A DNA stretch of 16,929 nt from DATFPQ01 sp035264765. Its GTDB lineage: Bacteria > Actinomycetota > Actinomycetes > Actinomycetales > Angustibacteraceae. Positions within the stretch are counted from its first letter, which is position 1. The number at the start of each line of letters is the position of its first letter. The notes under the pieces are model-generated. The model saw only the letters and a list, made by a program, of their open reading frames with translations, made no database searches and was not told where the DNA came from. A program made the translations under genes and the position numbers. The stretch covers positions 1 to 16,929 of the forward strand of contig DATFPQ010000307.1 of assembly GCA_035264765.1 (NCBI GenBank), given 5' to 3'. Positions 1 through 7,150 of the stretch are shown here, one piece after another.

Positions 1-104
1 CACGGGCGAGAGGGGCGGGCAGCGGACGGCGGGGGACGGCGCGGGGGGCGGCGGGCGGGAGACGGCGCCGGGACGGCGAAGGGCGGGCGGCTAGGCTCGG
101 GCCG
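1..104. other. G-rich gene-free segment upstream of the cobN riboswitch
   Basis: No coding region is apparent here. The plus strand is extremely G-rich, and GACGGCG occurs four times (25, 35, 61 and 72). Runs of three or more G at 31-35, 43-48, 53-55 and 57-59, with loops of 7, 4 and 1 bases, fit the canonical G-quadruplex pattern. The segment should carry the promoter for the riboswitch-cobN transcript. I cannot tell whether a gene lies just outside the left edge. Confidence 0.5.
92..97 (+). promoter_or_regulatory. Possible -10 hexamer (TAGGCT) for the cobN transcript
   Basis: TAGGCT fits the TANNNT -10 pattern common in high-GC actinobacteria. Seven bases downstream would put the transcript start near A105, just before the first riboswitch stem at 110. 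No clear -35 hexamer is visible. The call rests on the motif and its spacing to the riboswitch. Confidence 0.3.
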
Positions 105-262
105 ACACAACGACGGCGCGGCAGGAACCCGGTGCGAGTCCGGGACGGTCCCGCCACTGTGACCGGGGAGCGGTCGCTCGACGCAGCCACGGGGGCGCAA
201 GCCCCTGGAAGGCCGGGCGACATCGCGTCGATCCGGGAGCCAGGAGACTGCGGCCGTCGTCG
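105..262 (+). ncRNA. Cobalamin riboswitch, full-size form, upstream of cobN
   Basis: The conserved core is present in order: AGGAACCCGGTGCGAGTCC from 122, the B12 box GCCACTGT at 153-160, and GCCAGGAGAC at 239-248. A closing P1 stem pairs 110-117 with 253-260. About 75 bases lie between the B12 box and the final conserved segment. They include a hairpin (GGGGGCGCAAGCCCC type, near 191-206), as expected for the peripheral arms of the long adenosylcobalamin class. It lies immediately upstream of cobN on the same strand, so repression of cobN by cobalamin is the expected outcome. Confidence 0.95.
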
Positions 263-271
263 CCTTCGACC

Positions 272-296
272 CGGGGCGTGGAAACCCCGAGGAGGG
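272..296 (+). promoter_or_regulatory. cobN ribosome binding site with small overlapping hairpin
   Basis: GAGGAGGG at 289-296 is a strong Shine-Dalgarno sequence 10 bases before the cobN ATG. A hairpin pairs CGGGG (272-276) with CCCCG (285-289), so its 3' arm touches the first base of the Shine-Dalgarno. This lies 10 bases past the riboswitch P1 stem and may be part of its expression platform. The hairpin alone covers too little of the site to block it fully. Confidence 0.5.
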
Positions 297-306
297 ACCG
301 CCTGCC

Positions 307-3300
307 ATGGCTGGAAACCGGGCCGCACGACTGCTCCTGCTCTCCACCTCGGACACCGACCTGCTGGCCGCCTCACGCAGCGGCCGCTGGGACGTCGCCA
401 ACCCAGCCCGGCTGGACGCTGCGGAGGTTCCGGCTCTGCTCGACGGCGTGGCGCTGGTCGTGGTGCGGCTGCTCGGCGGGCGGCAGGCCTGGCCGGAGGG
501 CCTGGACGCCGTCGTCGCCAGCGGGCGCCCCACCGTCGTCGTCAGCGGCGAGAACCTCGCGGACGCGGCCCTGCAGGCGCTGTCCACCGTTCCGGCGGGC
601 GTGGTCAACGAGGCCCTGACCTACCTGATCGAGGGCGGCGTCGACAACCTGCGCGAGCTCGCGGCCTTCCTGTCCGACACGGTCCTCCTGGACGGGCAGG
701 GCTTCGAGCCGGCCCGTGCCATGCCGCAGCACGGCGTCCACGCCTGGACGCCGCCCGCCGGCGACGCGACCGGCGACGCTCGTGACCCGGCAGAAGCAGC
801 CCGCCCCACCGTCGGCATCGTGTACTACCGGGCCCACGAGCTCAGCGGCAACACCGCGTTCGTCGACGGTCTGTGCGACGCGGTGCACGCCGCCGGAGGA
901 CGACCGGTCCCGGTGTTCTGCGGCTCCCTGCGCGGGCTGCGCCACGACGACACCGAGGACGGCCCCGCCGCGGAGCTGCTCGGGCTGTTCGGACGGTGCG
1001 ACGTCCTGGTCACCACGGTCCTCGCGGCCGGGGGCACGGTCGCGGCGGACGCGAGCGCGGGCGGGGACGAGGACGCCTGGGACGCCGGCGCGCTGGCCCG
1101 CCTGGACATCCCCGTCCTGCAGGGCCTCGCCCTCACGTCGTCGCGGGCCTCCTGGCTGGCCTCGGACGCCGCCCTGTCCCCGCTGGACGCCGCGACCCAG
1201 GTCGCGATCCCGGAGTTCGACGGCCGGCTGATCGGTGTCCCGTTCTCGTTCAAGGAGATGGACGCCGAGCGGCCGGTGCCGATGTACGTCCCCGACCCCG
1301 AGCGGTGCGCCCGGCTGGCGGGCCTGGCCGTCGCCCTGGGCCGGCTGCGCTCGCTCGCGGCCGCGGACCGCCGGATCGCGCTGGTGCTGTCGTCCTACCC
1401 CACCAAGCACGCCCGGATCGGCAACGCCGTGGGACTCGACACGCCCGCCAGCGCCGTCGTCCTCCTGGACGCCCTGCGCGCCGCGGGGTACGACGTCGGG
1501 GACGGGTTCGACGGCGACGGCGACGCCCTGGTGCACGCCCTCATCGCGGCCGGCGGCCACGACGTCGAGTGGCTCACCGACGAGCAGCTGGCGCGGGCCG
1601 TCGCGAAGGTGCCCGCGTCGACGTACCGGCGCTGGTTCGACCGCGTTCCGTCGAGCCTGCGCGAGGGCATGGAGCAGGCCTGGGGCGAGGCCCCGGGTTC
1701 GCTGTACGTCGACGACTCCGGGGCCGAGCCCGCCATCGCACTGGCGGCACTGCAGTTCGGCAACGTCGTGCTGATGATCCAGCCCCCGCGCGGGTTCGGC
1801 GAGAACCCGGTCGCCATCTACCACGACCCGGACATGGCGCCGTCGCACCACTACCTGGCGGCCTACCGCTGGCTCGAGGCACCGCCCGAGGACGGCGGGT
1901 TCGGGGCACACGCCGTCGTGCACCTCGGCAAGCACGGCACGCTGGAATGGCTCCCCGGCAAGGGGCTCGGGCTCTCGGCGGAGTGCGCCCCTGACGCCGT
2001 CCTCGGCAACCTGCCGCTGGTGTACCCGTTCATCGTCAACGACCCGGGGGAGGGGACGCAGGCCAAGCGCCGCGGCCACGCCGTCGTGGTCGACCACCTG
2101 GTCCCGCCCATGGCGCGGGCCGAGACCTACGGCGAGATGGCGCGGCTGGAGCAGCTGCTCGACGAGTACGCGACCGTGCAGGCGCTGGACCCGGACAAGC
2201 TCCCCGCCCTGCGGCAGCAGATCTGGACCGTGGTGCAGGCGGCCCAGCTCCACCACGACCTGCAGGTGAGCCACGCGCCCGGCGAAGCGGACTTCGACGA
2301 CTTCGTCCTGCACATCGACGGCTACCTCTGCGAGGTCAAGGACGTCCAGATCCGCGACGGCCTGCACGTGCTGGGCGCCGGGCCGCTCGGCGAGCCGCGG
2401 GTCAACCTGGTGCTGGCGATCCTGCGGGCCGCGCAGGTGTGGGGCGGCCGCACGCAGGCGCTGCCCGGCCTACGCAGTGCGGTCGCCAGCTGGGCCAGGC
2501 TGGCGGAGGCGGACCTGCTGCGGGACCCCGGCGCGCCCCTGTCCAGGACCGACGCCGTCGGGGCCGAGCGGCTCGCTCGCCTCGCCGACGGCCCCTCGCA
2601 CACCGGCGCCGACGTCGTCGACCTGCTGGAGGCCCTGGCTCGGCGCCTGGTCCTGGGCATGGAGACCCTTGGCTGGCAGCCGGACCGGGCGGCCGACGTC
2701 TGCCTGGAGGTGCTGGGCGAGAAGGTCCCGGACGTCGTCGGTGTCCTGGAGTTCGGCGCCGGTGAGGTGGTGCCCAGGCTCGGCCGGACGACGGACGAGG
2801 TGGCCCACGTGCTGCACGCCCTGGACGGCGGTTTCGTGCCCGCCGGCCCGTCCGGCTCCCCGACCCGCGGGCTGGTCAACGTGCTGCCCACGGGGCGCAA
2901 CTTCTACGCCGTGGACCCCAAGGCGATCCCCTCACGCACCTCGTGGGACACCGGCGTCGCGCTCGCCGAGTCGCTCGTCGCCCGGCACCGCGCGGACACG
3001 GGCGAATGGCCGCGTTCGGTCGGGCTCAGCGTCTGGGGCACGGCCTGCATGCGCACGCAGGGCGACGACGTCGCAGAGCTACTCTGGCTGCTCGGTGTCC
3101 GCCCGGTCTGGGACGACGCCTCCCGCCGCGTCACCGGCCTGTCCGTCGTCCCGCTGGAGGAGCTCGGGCGGCCGCGGGTCGACGTGACGATCCGCATCTC
3201 CGGCTTCTTCCGCGAGGCCTTCCCGCACGTGGTGACCCTGCTCGACGACGCCGTGCAGCTCGTCGCGGACCTCGACGAGCCGGCCTCGGCCAACTTCGTG

Positions 3301-4074
3301 CGTGACCACGTCGAGGCGGACGTCGCCGCCGGGACCGCCCGACGTCGGGCGACCGCCCGGGTCTTCGGGTCGAAGCCCGGTGCATACGGCGCGGGGCTGC
3401 TGCCGCTCGTGGACTCTCGCAGCTGGCGCTCGGACGCCGACCTCGCCGAGGTGTACGCCGTGTGGGGCGGGTACGCGTACGGGCGCGGGCTCGACGGCGC
3501 GGAGGCCCGTGGAGACATGGAGCGCACCTACTCCCGCATGCAGGTGGCGGCGAAGAACCAGGACACCCGCGAGCACGACATCGTCGACTCGGACGACTAC
3601 TTCCAGTACCACGGCGGGATGGTCGCGATGGTGCGCCACCTCACCGGCCGCGACCCCGCGGCCTACGTCGGCGACTCCGCCGTGCCCGACCAGGTCCGCA
3701 CTCGTACGCTGGGCGAAGAGACGAAGCGCGTGTTCCGCGCCCGGGTTGTGAACCCGCGGTGGATCGCCGCCATGCAGCGGCACGGGTACAAGGGCGCCTT
3801 CGAGATGGCGGCCACGGTCGACTACCTGTTCGGGTACGACGCGACCGCAGGTGTCGTCGACGACTGGATGTACGAGACGCTCACCCGCGAATACGTCCAG
3901 GACCCGAAGGTCGCTGAGTTCATGCGCCGATCGAACCCCTGGGCCCGCAAGGGCATCGCCGAGCGGCTGGTCGAGGCGGCGCAGCGCGGACTCTGGGCCG
4001 AGCCGACAGCCGACGCGCTGCAGGCCTTGCAGGACGCGGTGCTGGAGGCCGAAGGAGACCTCGAGGGCGACTGA
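307..4074 (+). CDS. cobN: Cobaltochelatase large subunit CobN
   Basis: This is the large catalytic subunit of the ATP-dependent aerobic cobaltochelatase, which inserts Co(2+) into hydrogenobyrinic acid a,c-diamide in the cytoplasm. The 1255-residue length is normal for the CobN/ChlH family. The family hallmark HGTLEWLPGK is at about residues 543-552. Other typical blocks include the VGIVYYRAHELSGNTAF segment near residue 169 and the NQDTREHDIVDSDDYFQYHGG segment near residues 1082-1102. The ATG at 307 is preceded by a strong Shine-Dalgarno at 289-296. The gene sits alone behind a cobalamin riboswitch, away from the rest of the pathway at 8760 onward. Its ATPase partner is probably the fused ChlI-ChlD protein at 8760-10865. 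ChlH of chlorophyll synthesis is a homologue, but nothing here suggests photosynthesis. Confidence 0.96.
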   Translation: MAGNRAARLLLLSTSDTDLLAASRSGRWDVANPARLDAAEVPALLDGVALVVVRLLGGRQAWPEGLDAVVASGRPTVVVSGENLADAALQALSTVPAGVVNEALTYLIEGGVDNLRELAAFLSDTVLLDGQGFEPARAMPQHGVHAWTPPAGDATGDARDPAEAARPTVGIVYYRAHELSGNTAFVDGLCDAVHAAGGRPVPVFCGSLRGLRHDDTEDGPAAELLGLFGRCDVLVTTVLAAGGTVAADASAGGDEDAWDAGALARLDIPVLQGLALTSSRASWLASDAALSPLDAATQVAIPEFDGRLIGVPFSFKEMDAERPVPMYVPDPERCARLAGLAVALGRLRSLAAADRRIALVLSSYPTKHARIGNAVGLDTPASAVVLLDALRAAGYDVGDGFDGDGDALVHALIAAGGHDVEWLTDEQLARAVAKVPASTYRRWFDRVPSSLREGMEQAWGEAPGSLYVDDSGAEPAIALAALQFGNVVLMIQPPRGFGENPVAIYHDPDMAPSHHYLAAYRWLEAPPEDGGFGAHAVVHLGKHGTLEWLPGKGLGLSAECAPDAVLGNLPLVYPFIVNDPGEGTQAKRRGHAVVVDHLVPPMARAETYGEMARLEQLLDEYATVQALDPDKLPALRQQIWTVVQAAQLHHDLQVSHAPGEADFDDFVLHIDGYLCEVKDVQIRDGLHVLGAGPLGEPRVNLVLAILRAAQVWGGRTQALPGLRSAVASWARLAEADLLRDPGAPLSRTDAVGAERLARLADGPSHTGADVVDLLEALARRLVLGMETLGWQPDRAADVCLEVLGEKVPDVVGVLEFGAGEVVPRLGRTTDEVAHVLHALDGGFVPAGPSGSPTRGLVNVLPTGRNFYAVDPKAIPSRTSWDTGVALAESLVARHRADTGEWPRSVGLSVWGTACMRTQGDDVAELLWLLGVRPVWDDASRRVTGLSVVPLEELGRPRVDVTIRISGFFREAFPHVVTLLDDAVQLVADLDEPASANFVRDHVEADVAAGTARRRATARVFGSKPGAYGAGLLPLVDSRSWRSDADLAEVYAVWGGYAYGRGLDGAEARGDMERTYSRMQVAAKNQDTREHDIVDSDDYFQYHGGMVAMVRHLTGRDPAAYVGDSAVPDQVRTRTLGEETKRVFRARVVNPRWIAAMQRHGYKGAFEMAATVDYLFGYDATAGVVDDWMYETLTREYVQDPKVAEFMRRSNPWARKGIAERLVEAAQRGLWAEPTADALQALQDAVLEAEGDLEGD

Positions 4075-4091
4075 CCGTGGCGCCGAACACT

Positions 4092-4128
4092 GCCCGCGAC
4101 TCCATCAGTGGCCTCTGAAACCGCGGGC
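4092..4128 (+). terminator. Weak candidate terminator after cobN
   Basis: GCCCGCG (4092-4098) can pair with CGCGGGC (4122-4128) 18 bases after the cobN stop. The loop is long (23 bases) and no T-run follows, so this is a weak candidate. A transcript end is expected here because a new promoter-like sequence follows at 4186. Confidence 0.25.
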
Positions 4129-4185
4129 GACTCACCCATTACGCTCCGCAATTGTTCTGGACTGTAAAATGCCGCAGATTAGGGG

Positions 4186-4214
4186 TTGACGGACCCAAAC
4201 TACGCATCTATGTG
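4186..4214 (+). promoter_or_regulatory. Candidate sigma70-type promoter for the secreted protein gene
   Basis: TTGACG (4186-4191) and TATGTG (4209-4214) are separated by 17 bases, which is ideal -35/-10 spacing. The surrounding region (about 4135-4290) is clearly more AT-rich than the rest of the window, as promoters often are in high-GC genomes. A start near 4221 would give a leader of roughly 80 bases. The leader contains a small hairpin, CGAAC (4272-4276) with GTTCG (4281-4285). Confidence 0.45.
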
Positions 4215-4303
4215 CCGGTGGTCATAGAGCGTGAACCCCTTCCCAACCATGCCTTTGGGTGGTACACCCGACGAACCATTGTTCGGCGACCCCGGAGGCT
4301 GTC

Positions 4304-4930
4304 ATGCCCCAGAACGTTGTCAGGTTACGCAGGCACACGTGGGTGCCCCTGCTCACGGCGCTGTTAGCACTCGCGCTGGTTTCCACCGGCGCAGCGTTGG
4401 CGTCCGGCGCCCCACGGGCTGCCGCCCCGGCCGCGGCCCCGAAGGCCGTTCCCGTCGCCGTGCGCGCCGCCGCCGCGGCTCCCGCGGCGCTTCCGCTGAC
4501 CGGCACCCTGAGGAACGCCGCCGGGGCGAACGTCGGCAAGGTGACCGGCCAGGTGACGAGCTTCGTGGTCCGCAACGGCAGGCTCACCGCCCTCGCCAAC
4601 CTCACCGGGACCTCCGGTGCGGCTACCCAGACCGTCAGGGGCGTGGAACTGCCCATCGCCGACGCCACGAACCCGCGCGCCATCTCCGGCGTGGTCAACT
4701 GCCAGATCCTCAACCTGGTGATCCGGCCCATCGACCTCAACCTGCTCGGTCTGGTCGTGCACCTCGACCGGGTGCACCTCAACATCACGGCGGTGCCGGG
4801 GTCCGGCAACCTGCTCGGCAACCTGCTCTGCGCCGTCGCGCACCTGCTCGACGGTCCTCCCTTCCTGTCCAACGTGCGCAACCTGCTCAACCAGGCGCTC
4901 CAGATCATCAACAAGATCCAGAACCCCTGA
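4304..4930 (+). CDS. Small secreted protein of unknown function
   Basis: This encodes 208 residues from the ATG at 4304, which has GGAGG five bases upstream (4294-4298). An in-frame GTG at 4259 would place 15 unlikely residues before the signal peptide. The N-terminus has basic residues (RLRR, 7-10), a hydrophobic core (about 13-31) and an ALA-S site near residue 33, so secretion by the Sec signal peptidase I route is likely. An Ala/Pro-rich spacer follows to about residue 62. The mature domain resembles a widespread uncharacterised bacterial secreted domain, with a Cys-Gln-Ile-Leu block (C133), a leucine-rich LDLNLLGLVVHLDRVHLNITA-type stretch and a GNLLGNLLCAVAHLLDG block (C176). The two cysteines could form a disulfide. 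I know no biochemical function for this domain. There is no sign of a role in cobalamin synthesis. Confidence 0.8.
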   Translation: MPQNVVRLRRHTWVPLLTALLALALVSTGAALASGAPRAAAPAAAPKAVPVAVRAAAAAPAALPLTGTLRNAAGANVGKVTGQVTSFVVRNGRLTALANLTGTSGAATQTVRGVELPIADATNPRAISGVVNCQILNLVIRPIDLNLLGLVVHLDRVHLNITAVPGSGNLLGNLLCAVAHLLDGPPFLSNVRNLLNQALQIINKIQNP

Positions 4931-4999
4931 GCACCCGCTGGAGGGGCCGGCCGCGGTAGGGGTCACCGAGACCGGCCAGCCTTCCAGCGCCACCAGGAC

Positions 5000-5041
5000 G
5001 GACCCGTCCCACGCACCAGCAGGGCTGCGTGGGACGGGTCC
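5000..5041. terminator. Perfect 16-bp inverted repeat, likely bidirectional terminator
   Basis: Bases 5000-5015 are the exact reverse complement of 5026-5041, with a 10-base loop. It lies between the convergent stops of the secreted-protein gene (4930) and the GH15 gene (5043), ending one base from the latter. The position and stem strength fit a shared terminator. No T-run flanks it, which is common for actinobacterial terminators. Confidence 0.75.
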
Positions 5042-5042
5042 C

Positions 5043-6977
5043 TCACTGCGAGGAGCCGTAGGTCGGCGCCGGGGGCGTGGCGGCGAGGTCCTCGGCCCGG
5101 ATCACGTGAACCACGGCGTTGATCAGGGCGAGGTGGGTGAAGGCCTGCGGGAAGTTGCCGAGGTGTCGCCCGCTGTGCGGGTCGATCTCCTCGGCGTAGA
5201 GCTCTAGCGGGCTGGCGTAGGACAGCAGCCGCTCGCACAGCTTGCGGGCGGCGTCCAGCTCACCGATCTCCACCAGTGCGGAGACCAGCCAGAACGAGCA
5301 GATGGTGAAGCTGCCCTCCTCACCCTCGACCCCGTCGTCCGTCTCCTCGACGCGGTACCGCAGCACCAGGCCGTCCACCGTGAGCTCGCGCTGGATCGCC
5401 AGCACCGTCTCGCGCACGCGCGGGTCCGTCGGCGGCAGGAACCGCAGCAGCGGCATGAGCAGCAGCGACGCGTCGAGGGCGTCCGACCCGTACCGCTGCA
5501 CGAAGACGCCGCGGCTGTCCACGCCCTTGGCGCAGATGTCGCTGTGGATCTGGTCGGCGAGCGCCTGCCACTTCGCGGCGTACTCCGGCTCGTCGTGCAT
5601 GTGCGCCAGCCGGACTCCGCGGTCGAGCGCGACCCAGCACATCAGCTTGCTCGACACGAAGTGCTGGGGCTCGCCGCGCACCTCCCAGATGCCGCGGTCG
5701 GGCTGCTCCCAGTGCTGCGCGGCCAGTTCCACCTGCCGCTTGAGCACCGGCCACAGCTCCTCGGGAAGCTGCGCGCGCGAGCGCGCGTGCAGGTACACCG
5801 AGTCCAGGACAGCGCCCCAGACGTCGTGCTGCTTCTGGTTGTAAGCGTTGTTGCCGATCCGCACGGGGAAGGCGCCCTCGTACCCACTCAGGTGGGGCAG
5901 CGACTCCTCGTCCAGCTGCCGCTCGCCGTCCACGCCGAACATGACCTGCAGGTCCTTGCCGTCGCGGCAGCCGTCGGCGATGAAGTAGAAGAAGTCGTCG
6001 GCCTCGCGGTCGAACCCCAGCGTGTACAGGCCCCAGAGGGCGAACGTCGAGTCACGGACCCAGGCGTAGCGATAGTCCCAGTTCCGCTCGCCGTGCGGGG
6101 TCTCGGGCAGGGAGGTCGTGGCCGCCGCCAGCAGCGCGCCGGTCGGCGCGTAGGTCAGGCCCTTCAGGGTCAGCGCACTGCGCTGCAGGTAGCTGCGCCA
6201 GGGGTGGTCCGGGAAGTCGCCCAGCGTGATCCACTGCCGCCAGTACTCCGACGTCCGCCCGAAGCGCAGCCGCGCCTCGTCCTCGGTCCGGGGCGGAGGC
6301 AGCGGCGACCACGACAGCGCCACGAAGTGAGTCTGGCCCTCGACCATGCGGGTCCGCGCGTGCACCCCTCGGCCCTCGATGCCGGGCCGCAGGTCGGTCG
6401 TGAGCCGGAGCCTCACCCCGGAACCCTCAGCGGTGGCCACGACCTCGCCGTAACCGGGTCCTTCGTAGTGCCACATCGGTTCGCGGCGGCCGTAGTCGAA
6501 CGCGGGCTCGCAGGTCATCGAGACGTCGACCGATCCGCTGACGCAGCGCACCGAGCGCAGCAGGCAGTGCTCGGCGTCGAAGTCGGTGGGGGAGCGCCGG
6601 TGCGTCTTCGACCGCTCCTCCAGGTTGTGCCACGGCCCCATGCACAGGGCGTCCCGGACGACGAGCCAGCCGGTGCGGGTCTGCCAGGTGGTCTCCAGCA
6701 TGAGGCTGCCCGGCAGGTAGCGGCGGGCGGCGGGCACCATCTCGTCGTAGGGCCCGATCCGGAAGCCGCCGGCCCCGCGGTCGAGGATCGCGCCGAACAC
6801 GCTGGGGGAGTCCGGTCGCGGCACGCACATCCACTCGACCGCGCCGCTGGGCGCGATCAGCGCGTTGGTCTCGCAGTCGGAGAGGAACGCGTAGTCCGCG
6901 ATGGGCGGGAAAGGGCTGCGCCCCACGAACTGCGTGGGGCGTACCGGCGAGAATCTGACGGCTGCTTCCTCGGCCAT
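5043..6977 (-). CDS. Glycoside hydrolase family 15 protein (glucoamylase/trehalase type)
   Basis: This encodes 644 residues, typical of bacterial GH15 enzymes, which release glucose from alpha-glucans or hydrolyse trehalose. The N-terminal domain carries IADYAFLSDCETNALIAPSGAVEW (27-50) and the RPDSPSVFGAILD block. The (alpha/alpha)6-barrel carries RNWDYRYAWVRDS (298-310), GIWEVRG (429-435) with the likely general acid E432, and YAEEIDPHSGRHLGNFPQA (594-612) with the likely catalytic base at E596 or E597. Both catalytic regions look intact. No signal peptide is visible, so the enzyme is probably cytosolic. The ATG at 6977 was chosen because conserved sequence begins soon after it and TCCTCC at 6991-6996 gives a GGAGGA site 13 bases upstream. 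Mycobacterial homologues include a characterised trehalase, so substrate cannot be assigned. The gene diverges from a glycosyltransferase gene, which hints at shared glucan or trehalose metabolism. Confidence 0.9.
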   Translation of the reverse strand: MAEEAAVRFSPVRPTQFVGRSPFPPIADYAFLSDCETNALIAPSGAVEWMCVPRPDSPSVFGAILDRGAGGFRIGPYDEMVPAARRYLPGSLMLETTWQTRTGWLVVRDALCMGPWHNLEERSKTHRRSPTDFDAEHCLLRSVRCVSGSVDVSMTCEPAFDYGRREPMWHYEGPGYGEVVATAEGSGVRLRLTTDLRPGIEGRGVHARTRMVEGQTHFVALSWSPLPPPRTEDEARLRFGRTSEYWRQWITLGDFPDHPWRSYLQRSALTLKGLTYAPTGALLAAATTSLPETPHGERNWDYRYAWVRDSTFALWGLYTLGFDREADDFFYFIADGCRDGKDLQVMFGVDGERQLDEESLPHLSGYEGAFPVRIGNNAYNQKQHDVWGAVLDSVYLHARSRAQLPEELWPVLKRQVELAAQHWEQPDRGIWEVRGEPQHFVSSKLMCWVALDRGVRLAHMHDEPEYAAKWQALADQIHSDICAKGVDSRGVFVQRYGSDALDASLLLMPLLRFLPPTDPRVRETVLAIQRELTVDGLVLRYRVEETDDGVEGEEGSFTICSFWLVSALVEIGELDAARKLCERLLSYASPLELYAEEIDPHSGRHLGNFPQAFTHLALINAVVHVIRAEDLAATPPAPTYGSSQ

Positions 6978-7137
6978 GCGGCGAGTGTGATCCTCCGACC
7001 GCGCGAGCGCCAGAAGGTTGCCGTTACTCCACCGCGGTCGCGATGCCCCACCCGGCCGGCGTCCGGAACCGGTCTCGCGGGAGCAAGCATCCGCGTGCGC
7101 GGCGCCCTCGGCGGCCGAGCGGCCGCGCACGCGCCCG

Positions 7138-7143
7138 TAGGGT
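7138..7143 (+). promoter_or_regulatory. Possible -10 (TAGGGT) giving a leaderless glycosyltransferase transcript
   Basis: TAGGGT ends seven bases before the GTG at 7151, so transcription could begin on the start codon itself, a common actinobacterial arrangement. The same bases also contain AGGG (7139-7142), which could act as a weak ribosome binding site on a longer transcript. The two readings cannot be separated from sequence. Confidence 0.35.
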
Positions 7144-7150
7144 GACCGTC

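Noticed and set aside
7011..7022. A 12-base match, CAGAAGGTTGCC, between this intergenic site and 15090-15101 in the cobIJ-cobK hairpin
   Set aside because: Only 12 bases match and the flanks differ. Chance matches of this length are expected in a window of this size, and the first site lacks the hairpin partner.
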